Source: Scilla litardierei
Taxonomy: Eukaryota; Streptophyta; Magnoliopsida; Asparagales; Asparagaceae
DNA: 64,000 nucleotides
Assembly: GCA_030789695.1 (NCBI GenBank)
Contig: CM061134.1
Coordinates: 57,667,334-57,731,333 of the forward strand
Direction: 5' to 3'
Made by a program: the position numbers and the translations under genes. The notes beneath the pieces are model-generated. The model ran no database searches, was not told the DNA's origin, and worked only from the letters and a program-made list of their open reading frames with translations. This document shows positions 47,158 to 55,105 of the stretch, one piece after another (within the stretch, counting starts at the first letter, position 1; every line of letters starts with the position of its first letter).

Positions 47158-48142
47158 GTACTCACGAATGGACTCCTCCTTTATGTGTGTCTGATCGGCA
47201 TGTTCTAGCTCTGCCACCTGCCGATTAAGGTCGACGATTCGCAGCACCTTGGCATCCATCTCCTCAGCATGGGTGTTCGAGTTGGCAACCCTTTGGGTCT
47301 CTTCGTCCCGGAGTTGCTTTATCAACCCATCCCGGATTTTCTCTAACTCAGCGGTGCTCTTCTTCTGGACCTCGTAGTACTCGCGAACAGTCTCCAGCCT
47401 CTCATCACTGTCCCACAATTTCTCGGAGACCTCCTTGAGATCGGCCTCTCTCACCCACAGTTTATCAGTGGCCACCTAGAGCTCGGCCCTTTTCTTCTCC
47501 AGTGACGCCTTAAGAAGGGCCATGGGGATATGGCGATGCAAGGACACCATTGCCGCGACTGCCTACAGAAGGAACAAAAAAACATAAGTACACAAGTAAG
47601 CAAGAAGACTGGCAGGTGAAGTAGGGAGGGCGACGAACCTGCATACTGTGCCAGATGGCGGTGTCACAGAGGTGCTCTGGACCAATATTATGAAGGGACT
47701 CACGATCCCTCGGCAACATACTGTTCTCTGCCAGTCAGGTCGCAACCCCGGCCTCATCGAACACTGGTTCTTGTCTACCCATTGTGAAGCATGGTAAGAG
47801 GAGCTCTACCTTCAGGATGGTTTGAACCTTGGCCTTCATCGCCTGGAAGAGTGCGAGCACCGCTTCACAGCTTGGGTACCCACGGTCGATCACTGGAGCC
47901 CTATCGGACTGCCCTCCGGCTGGAGACTTTGGAGGAGGAGCCGCAACAATAACCTGGGGTACGACAGCCTCGAGGTCGACCCGGTCGCCATGCGTTTCCT
48001 CGCTCGTTCGAAAGAAGGGAGCGGTCGAGGTGAACGTCTTCTGCATTTTCCTGCTCCGCTCCCCTTCATCAGCCTGAAAGGTAGACGCTCCCTTCGGGCA
48101 CCGCTTCTGCCCAGCCTTACTCGCCAAGCTCTTGTGTGCCAC
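47158..48142 (-). pseudogene. Coiled-coil ORF with an intron, upstream part
   Basis: Minus-strand ORF starting at 48142 (MAHKSLASKAGQKRC, basic). An in-frame TGA near 47733 is followed by LAENSMLPRD in the same frame up to CACAGTATGCAG. There a good donor (CAG/GTTCGT, about 47638) and acceptor (TTCTGTAG/GCAGTC, about 47572) frame an intron of about 67 bp. The second exon reads AVAAMVSLHR, has one more stop near 47478, then a long heptad-type Glu/Lys/Leu helix to 47163. It continues at 9907-10095. Probably the ORF of an unclassified plant retroelement; no catalytic domain seen. Confidence 0.6.
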
Positions 48143-48414
48143 TCCCTTGCCAGACTTCCCTCAGAACATTATCTGATAACGACAATTGAATTGCACTGTA
48201 TGCCTTCCTCTCCATCTCCGCCTTGGCAGATTCTTTCACCTCCTTATCGATATTCGACACATCGAATACGATTTGGTAACATCCCGTCTACATCAAAACA
48301 TTTTTCACATTCGTCTGCCAGATTCGAAAATCATTCCGGCTGGTGAACTTCTCAATGTTCAATATTGCTAAAGATATCGTCTTTGGCCACTAAGTTCCTT
48401 TGCAAACGAACACA
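48143..48414 (-). other. Leader between primer site and coiled-coil ORF
   Basis: No further conserved coding seen. Would be the 5' untranslated region of the minus-strand element. Confidence 0.4.
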
Positions 48415-48427
48415 AGCTCTGATACCA
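48415..48427 (-). other. Primer binding site, tRNA-iMet type
   Basis: The complement reads TGGTATCAGAGCT beside an LTR-like edge (CCCAACTAG on the element strand). The LTR edge should be CA, so it is mutated or slightly offset. Confidence 0.75.
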
Positions 48428-48428
48428 C

Positions 48429-49300
48429 TAGTTGGGAATTGATTGATCGTGACGGAAGCACATATGCCCTTGGGATCCACGCAGAATACCAACCCTAATA
48501 AACTAATCATGAATCTAGGGCTAGCAATAAACCCCAATTCACCCAATAATAAACCCAAACAAACTTGCAATAGAAAGCAACAAATGAATAATAGCAACAA
48601 TCAAATCAAATGTAGACACGATAGAAATTACACTGGTTCGGTTGTAAACAACCTACATCCAGCAATCCAAGATGATTCCACTATCAGTGAGATCCACAAA
48701 TCTAGGGTTACAATCTTGTTTCCGCTCACGTGAGAAATAACTTGGCCAATAGAACAAGTCCGCACAATCTCACTCAAGGAAGAAGAAATCAAAGGAGGAA
48801 TAGAAAATAAACACTCACCTTCTCAATCAAGAACTCCAAAACCCTAATCTCTCTCTAGAATCTCCAAGGGGGTGGCTTTTTCCTTCCAAAAGATCCAGAT
48901 ATCAAATAGAGGCTTAACCTAATCTAAAACAATTGATAGGGTTAAATAGGAACCCCCAAAAAATCCAGAACACTCATACTGGCCGTCGGTCGCGTAGCCT
49001 GGGCTCACGCATACTCGGCCCGAGTAGGTCCACAGCTCGGTCTGCTCGACCGAGCTAATCCTCACTGCTGTTGCCACTGGGTGGAGTCAAGTCGACTCAG
49101 TCGAGGAGCTAAGTTGCTCGACCCGAGTAGGTATTCCATGTAGAGCTCTCTCAAACAACCAACTCTCTGTATTCTGTGTCCATCAGAATCTACTGTAGCT
49201 CGATCGAGTAGCATACTACTAGACCAAGTCGCCTGGAAAACCACCAAATGAGATTTTGAATCACAAAAAACAACACATACACCCCATCTTTGGGGGGTGT
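48429..49300 (-). repeat. LTR of the minus-strand tRNA-Met-primed element, outer boundary uncertain
   Basis: The inner edge is set by the primer site. Contains an array of CGAG/CTCG palindromic boxes (48980-49215) upstream, in element orientation, of a TATA-like CTATTTAACC near 48935-48944. The outer edge is placed near a GCACA at about 49300 by inference only; no second LTR is in the window. Confidence 0.5.
48980..49215 (-). repeat. CTCGRCCGAG box array
   Basis: Boxes such as CTCGGCCCGAGTAG, GCTCGACCGAGC, GTCGACTCAGTCGAG and CTCGATCGAG within 240 bp. Similar in look to the other LTR arrays but more degenerate. Confidence 0.65.
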
Positions 49301-49536
49301 ATATTGCACAACCCTAGAATTGGCACATGGTATGGTTCATATGACCTTTATTTTGGTACATTCTGTTGAGCCTTCTCGTTTGCATAATCATATTGAAAGC
49401 ACATGCCACACGGTTTCCCATGTGAACGGGCCTTGTCGGTAAAACGAAACAGAAGAATCCTGCAAAACCCACCATTCTACTCTCCCCACCTTGGTCTAAG
49501 GAAATCCCTGTTACATTACTGGAACTTTGATTCTTA

Positions 49537-49650
49537 GGGCATGTTCTTTTGCCAAGAAAGGTGATGAGAAAGTGAATTTTTACACTATTCATCAACTGTT
49601 CATTAACTTTCTCATCAACTTTCCTTGAGCCATGGTCTTTTGCGTGATTG
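49537..49650. repeat. Small inverted repeat, possibly a MITE
   Basis: AAGAAAGGTGATGAGAAAG (49554-49572) is nearly complementary to CTTTCTCATCAACTTTCCTT (49606-49625), with a 30-nt centre. Outer bases (TTAGGGCATGTTC / CGTGATTGTTA) are only weakly alike, with a possible TTA duplication. No second copy to confirm. Confidence 0.4.
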
Positions 49651-49759
49651 TTAAAATTGGAAAGTTTGCATACGTGGAGTCAAAATGGGATTCCTGAGGC
49701 CCGTATGTATTCTTCGCTTTTTGTAGAGAAAGCAGCGCTTTTTGCTGCTTGTGTGGGTC

Positions 49760-50035
49760 CCGCTGTCGCTTCCTTGCTTGTGATCACCATCCCTAAGCAT
49801 CGGAGCTGCCAAACGCCATCTCATTCTCCCATTCTCGCAGCTTCCTCCTGTGCAAAAACCCTAAAAAAATTTGCTTCTCTCCTTTACATCGTCTGCAAGT
49901 TCTCGCCTTTTTGGGTTGCCGAAGAAGATGCCATCTGAGTGGATCGTCGGGAGTGCCCTAGGCATCTTGCAGTCTGTGAGGGTCATTTCCTCTGTTGCTT
50001 TGAGGATTCTGATCTGAAATCAAGGTAAAGTTGTG
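49760..50035 (+). other. Possible first exon of a host gene with a 29-codon ORF
   Basis: CAAAAACCCTAAA (telo-box-like, common in plant 5' regions) is followed by a CT-rich leader and an ORF at 49928-50017 (MPSEWIVGSA ... ILI). About ten bases later comes a strong donor, AAATCAAG/GTAAAG (near 50029). This looks like a plant 5' UTR exon. The downstream gene is not evident before Sirevirus B at 50834, nor after 63771. No family recognised. It could also be chance sequence. Confidence 0.3.
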
Positions 50036-50833
50036 GGTTTTACTTCAAATTACTCATTTTCCGATGAATTCTGGGTACCATGTACTGAAAACCTAAAATT
50101 CATAATCCTCCTAGCTTCGTCAGGTGGATGAGCCGTATAGGGTTGCCAAAATTGATCACAGTCTTCGCGGAACGTCGGAAGGTCTCATGGCTTCTTGTTG
50201 TCGGTGAGGGGAGATTCAGCTTGATTATTATCGATTTTGATCTGCGTGGAGGTATAAATTCTGCTATAAATTAGTTTGTTGGTATGGTTCATTGCGCATC
50301 TACAAATTGCATCAAACTGAACTTGATTTCTTTGCTGCAAATGGGTGTGTGTGTGTGACAGTTCGTGTTTGTGTGTGGGGGGGGTTTCAGTAAACGCTAC
50401 TGAATTTGCTGCAATTGGCGTGAACATTGGGGGGTTGTTTTAATTTATAGCTGACAATCATGCAAAAGCACATGCCCTTAGATGTATGTTGCATTTCATA
50501 CAATTTATGATATCGCAATCCAACCCAATACAAGCAAGCTGAACCATTAAATGTATGCGGACCCATTTAAAAAATTGCCCGATGATGAAACAGACATAAT
50601 GAAATTGAGGCATCATTAATATTGATTAAATGTGGGTTCATTGCTATGGAATGCTTGGTATATTACAAGAAATCAGCAATGATTATATGTTTTTGGGTAT
50701 ATTCTGAGGGCAATAGGTTGAGGTTTCATGCATGGCGTGTAATGGTGTTGATGGTTGCAGCATCATGTTGTATAAAATGAAATTTTTGTCTCCCCATAAA
50801 GGGTTCAGGAAACCCTAGATGACATGCTCTGTA
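50036..50833. other. Low-copy flank left of Sirevirus B
   Basis: No LTR features. Contains GT and G runs near 50344-50386. A stretch at 50093-50190 after TAG could be a second exon, but its frame is short. Bases 50516-50613 are a diverged copy of 63908-63998. Confidence 0.35.
50516..50613 (+). repeat. Diverged repeat, left copy
   Basis: Aligns by eye at roughly 70% with 63908-63998 (shared CAATCCAA, AAGCAAG, GCCC-ATGATG). The two copies lie on either side of Sirevirus B, so the duplication predates it. Confidence 0.5.
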
Positions 50834-51261
50834 TGTTGGATATTGGACTCCCCGGATTTGATTTTGGATGATGAACAAACATAAATATAACGTGAACTAA
50901 CACTTTGTGAGCGCAGTTATGGAGATCGTCGCCAAATTCATATGAATATCAATTACGACGTCTCAAGACTTCTCAAAGCACGTGATCGTATGCCTAAAGC
51001 TTCGTTGAAGCTTCTAGACCAATTTAGAAGTCATGAAGATTCGATTGAAGCTATTGAAGACGGTATCGTCAAGTTTTATCTATAGTCTTTAAGCTTCTAT
51101 CGCAGAATGTTAAGCCTTGAGTAGGTCTTACGGTTTAAATCTTCATAAAGCTCATATCTTAGCTCTAGGATCTTAGTAGAAGTCCATACAATCCTTCTCG
51201 AAGCTTCGCGCTTCGATTCGCGACTTCTTGTGCATGTTAGTTGGTTCAAGAAGAAGAACTG

Positions 51262-51903
51262 ACCGACTAGATGGTGATCTAGTCGGTCGGCCAAGCTTCT
51301 TGGACCGACTAGTTTCTGTCAGTTAATTCTAAGCTCTTTACTGTTTACAGTTAGTCAGTCTAAGTTGACTCACCGACCGACTAGTTTGTGAACTAGTCGG
51401 TCAGTGATGCTTCTGTGACCGACTAGTTGAGCTTTCCCTGTACATGCACATTTGAGCCTGAGCTACTGTTTATCATTAGTCGGTTTGTGTTCATTGATCG
51501 ACCGACTAGTTGATGAACTAGTCGGTCAACTTACCTTCTTGGACCGACTAGTTTAACTTTACTGTACATGCCAATTTTTTACCTAACTTACTGTTTATCG
51601 TTAGTCGGTCTATGCTCATTTGGTGACCGACTAGTTGGTGAATTAGTCGGTCAACATTTGTTCTTGGACCGACTAAGTCTATTTATGCTCAGACTTCAGT
51701 TTTATCTGTTAGTCGGTCTCAGTTGAGTAACCGACCGACTAGTTGTGAAACTAGTCGGTCAGCAACTCTTCTTAGACCGACTAGTTCCTTATGTCTGTGC
51801 TTTAACCTTTTCTCTGTTCACTCATTAGTCGGTATACGTTAATTGACCGACCGACTAGTTGATGAACTAGTCGGTGGGTGGTTGTTCTTTGACCGACTAG
51901 TTG
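51262..51903 (+). repeat. Palindromic box array in the Sirevirus B LTR
   Basis: About 23 boxes in six groups. A typical group reads AGTCGGTC, GACCGACTAG, CTAGTCGGTC, GACCGACTAG, i.e. forward-reverse-forward-reverse; the inner pair is separated by 5-6 nt and the outer ones by 13-20 nt. The first group lacks its leading box. Groups repeat every 110-125 bp with ACTGTTTATC-like spacers. Confidence 0.92.
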
Positions 51904-51940
51904 GGTTCAGAAAAGAGCCGTTGGAGCTTTAATTGAAACG

Positions 51941-52020
<80 letters not shown>
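51941..52020 (+). repeat. CT microsatellite, expanded in this LTR only
   Basis: About 40 CT units here against fewer than ten at 62993-63010 in the 3' LTR. Both were copied from one template at insertion, so the difference arose since. Confidence 0.93.
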
Positions 52021-52023
<3 letters not shown>

Positions 52024-52025
52024 CT

Positions 52026-52036
52026 CCTATAAATAC
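52026..52036 (+). promoter_or_regulatory. TATA box of the Sirevirus B LTR
   Basis: CCTATAAATAC. In the 3' LTR (63015-63025) it has mutated to CCTATAGATAC. Confidence 0.8.
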
Positions 52037-52777
52037 TTGTTGGGCTGCATTCAATGCAGTCAAGGCTGATATTATTGCAAGTTTAGAGATCAAGAGAAAT
52101 CATTCCAAGCTCATTCAAAGCTCTTTCATTCCATTCAATAATCTCTCCTCACTCTTACTTCCAAATAGAGATTCATTGAGTGTGAAGCCTTCTAAGCCAA
52201 GTGCTTGATTCTAGGTCACCAACATCCACATAGCTCTCCATCGCTGATCTACATCTTGGAGCTAGGGTTTGGTGCCACTTCTTCTTCCTCAAAATCATCC
52301 TTGCCCTAATTCGTAAGCATTACTCAAGGCATAGGTATTTTGACGGTAAGAAGTTTCTTATTTCATTTCAATTTCATATTGTAAGTTTCACTCTTGGTTG
52401 TGAGAGTGTGGTTGTGATCCCGGGTTGTGGGAGTCACAAATTACTTTGTGTATGATTTGACTTGTGAAGGTTTTTCACAAGTATTTCATAGTGGAAATCT
52501 TGAGTTAGGGTTTCTAACTCAAGTATCCGGAGGGGATCCGGGTGATTGGGACGTAGGATCACCGGGAACAAGTCGGGGAGACTTGGGTGGATCCAAACCC
52601 AGTAATATCTATTGTTAGCGTTGTTAATTTTGTTGTTGTCATCAATTTAAGCTTCCGCAAATTGATTTGGTAGTTGTTTGCACGATAATTAGGAATTATA
52701 CTCCTCGTTATTTTTAAAGTACTATTCACCCCCCCCCCCCTCTAGTACTTGTGCAGTAGCTTGTAGGGCATTACATT

Positions 52778-52790
52778 TGGTATCAGAGCC
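52778..52790 (+). other. Primer binding site, tRNA-iMet type
   Basis: TGGTATCAGAGCC, two bases after the LTR end. Confidence 0.95.
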
Positions 52791-52802
52791 AGATACTTAG
52801 CT

Positions 52803-55052
52803 ATGTCTGCCAACGACAACAAGACCGTGCGTCCACCTTCCGACTATGGCACCTTCAGGAACCGTGAAGGAGCATCTTCGGTGATGGAAGGACATTCCTC
52901 AACGAGGCCTCCATTCTTCAACGGTACCAACTACGGGTACTGGAAATGCCGGATGGAAACTTTCCTCCGGAGTGCATCTCTATGGAGGACCACGATGAAG
53001 GAATACGTCGAGCCCGCCGAAGAATACTTTGAGAAATGGACAACCGTGAAGGTCGCCGCGGAGGTAAGCAGTGCCAAGGCAATGAACGCATTGCAATGCG
53101 CATTGGAGCCCGAGGACTTCAATAAGATATGCACATGTAAGAGTGCATATCAAATTTGGAACTCCCTCCTCATACTACATGAAGGGACGAGTAGGGTAAG
53201 AGACTCTAAACTCGTAGTTGTTAACAAAGATTACGAAATGTTTCATATGCAACAGGGCGAGAAGATGAAGGAGTATTACGCTCGCTTCGTCGACATCATA
53301 AACGAGTTGGAGGCTCTCGGCAAAACCTACACCCAAAAGGAGAAGTGTTCGAAGCTTATCGAAGGACTTCCTTCTTCTTGGGGAAAGCGTACCTTCGCCA
53401 TCGAGGAAGGTAATGATATGAACAAGTACACCGTAGTTCAACTAATGGGTACTTTAATGTCATACGAGGTATGCAAGGATAGCAAGCTAAAATTGCAGGA
53501 AAAGATGAAGTCCTACCTAAAGCAAGACGAGCCAAAGAAGAAGGCTATTGCTTTCAAGGCCGCTCCATCCACATCCACATCAACCGATGATGAAGACTCT
53601 GAAAACGAGTTGGACTTGGAGTCCATGGCACTCATGGCCAAGAAGTTCAACCGTTTCTTCCGAAAAGGTAACTATAAGAACAAAGCTAAATTTGGTTCTT
53701 CTAATGCCTCCTCCTCTCCTTTGTGTTTCAAGTGCAATAAGCCAGGACACATGAAAGCGGAGTGTCCTCTCAACAAGCAAAAGGAGAAGTGGAAGGCTCC
53801 GAAATTCGATAAGTCCAAGAAGTACAAGAAAGGGAACAAAAAGGGACTTGTCGGAGCAACATTCACCGACTCCGAGGATTCTTCAAGCGGAGAGTCGGAC
53901 GATGAGCAAGTGGAGCAAGCGCACATGTGCTTCATGGCAAGAGAGGAGCATGATCAAGGATCCTCCTCTTCCTATGATAGTGACGACGAAGGCGATGAGG
54001 TAACTATGGATGACCTTAGGAATGCTAATTCTCAATTATGGTCTAAGTATACTAAATTAGTAAATAGGTATACTAAAGTAAAAGATGACCTAGCTAGCAT
54101 TCAAACCTCGCCTAAAACTATCATCACCAACAACGACACCGTTGTTGAAGGGTTAAGGAATGAGATTGTTAATCTCAAGACTCAACTTGAACATGTTAGC
54201 ATTGAAGATCCGGAGGATCACAAGATAGCGGATTTGACATCTCAAAACTCGACTTTGAGTATTGAGAATGAGAATCTTAAATCTCGTGTTTATGTGCTCA
54301 CATCGCAAGTATCCAACTTGGATACTTCTATGCGTTCTCTCACCGAGAAATATGAGAACACATTAGGCCGAATTAATAAATTCAATAAGGGTAAGGACCA
54401 TTTGGATAAAATCCTAAGTGACTTAATTCCGGCCAATCACCACATTGGCTTGGGGTATACGATGGGATGTTCATCCAAATCGGCCACTACTTTTGTTAGG
54501 CCAACTTACGGTGACTCAACGAGTGGTAGCAAACACTCTATTGGTAGTTCTTCTACCAATGGTGCTTCCACCTCATCCACACCCTCTTTCGAAAAGAAAC
54601 CCACTTTGGGTGGACCTCCAAAGAAGGGGCATGCTTATATGTACACCAATACTATGCCACGTAGGAACACACGTCCTACTCCACCGGCTCACACATATGA
54701 TGATTTTTATGCAACACATTCACGGGCACGTGCACACCATGTGAGACACCCTCACGCACGTGTTCCCTCACATGCATATGTTCACCCACAACATCATATG
54801 AATAATTATCCGCATGCACCGTTCCATCATGTTCCTTATGCCTATCCACGACATGCATCACGTAGAAACCAACAACACATGCATGCACCCAATAGGATGA
54901 GGGCTCCCAAGATTTTCACTATTTGGAGCCCAAAGGACACAAGCATGGATGAAAAACAAGTGTATATGAATGCTTATTTTTCGAATGTTGTGCATAGTAG
55001 AAATTATGTGGGGAAGTCTAAGTCCAATTGGACTTGGCTTCCAAAGGTCTAA
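52803..55052 (+). CDS. gag: Sirevirus gag, 749 residues
   Basis: Starts at the first ATG after the primer site (MSANDN). Residues about 35-215 form the copia gag core ([16 protein letters not shown]). A CCHC zinc knuckle, CFKCNKPGHMKAEC, is at residues 308-321 (53724-53765), for RNA binding in the particle. An acidic Ser/Asp segment, a long coiled coil (about 420-540) and a His-rich region (about 640-710) follow. Sirevirus gag proteins are long and known to carry coiled coils. The frame is open throughout and stops at 55050-55052, just before the protease, which lies in another frame. Whether gag normally ends here or was fused to pol cannot be decided from this copy; the sister element is deleted at this point. 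Confidence 0.92.
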   Translation: MSANDNKTVRPPSDYGTFRNREGASSVMEGHSSTRPPFFNGTNYGYWKCRMETFLRSASLWRTTMKEYVEPAEEYFEKWTTVKVAAEVSSAKAMNALQCALEPEDFNKICTCKSAYQIWNSLLILHEGTSRVRDSKLVVVNKDYEMFHMQQGEKMKEYYARFVDIINELEALGKTYTQKEKCSKLIEGLPSSWGKRTFAIEEGNDMNKYTVVQLMGTLMSYEVCKDSKLKLQEKMKSYLKQDEPKKKAIAFKAAPSTSTSTDDEDSENELDLESMALMAKKFNRFFRKGNYKNKAKFGSSNASSSPLCFKCNKPGHMKAECPLNKQKEKWKAPKFDKSKKYKKGNKKGLVGATFTDSEDSSSGESDDEQVEQAHMCFMAREEHDQGSSSSYDSDDEGDEVTMDDLRNANSQLWSKYTKLVNRYTKVKDDLASIQTSPKTIITNNDTVVEGLRNEIVNLKTQLEHVSIEDPEDHKIADLTSQNSTLSIENENLKSRVYVLTSQVSNLDTSMRSLTEKYENTLGRINKFNKGKDHLDKILSDLIPANHHIGLGYTMGCSSKSATTFVRPTYGDSTSGSKHSIGSSSTNGASTSSTPSFEKKPTLGGPPKKGHAYMYTNTMPRRNTRPTPPAHTYDDFYATHSRARAHHVRHPHARVPSHAYVHPQHHMNNYPHAPFHHVPYAYPRHASRRNQQHMHAPNRMRAPKIFTIWSPKDTSMDEKQVYMNAYFSNVVHSRNYVGKSKSNWTWLPKV

Positions 55053-55105
55053 TCTTTTGGACCCAATGACCTTGGGTACCATGATATGAAATTTTCTATC
55101 TTTAG

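Larger units (their letters stand above)
50834..52775 (+). repeat. 5' LTR of Sirevirus B
   Basis: 1942 bp, TGTTGG to TTACA. Contains the box array (51262-51903), a CT microsatellite (51941-52020), a TATA box (52026-52036) and a run of C before the end. Confidence 0.95.

Noticed and set aside
49648..49938. 96-codon ORF in the low-copy flank
   Set aside because: Unusual composition, runs through the putative leader and overlaps the better-placed small ORF; no homology recognised.
51262..51903. Regular short palindromic repeats resembling a CRISPR array
   Set aside because: Repeats alternate in orientation, spacers are related to each other, and the array is an LTR part of a plant retrotransposon with no cas genes.
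51933..52208. 91-codon ORF with a long Ser-Leu run
   Set aside because: Translation of the CT microsatellite.
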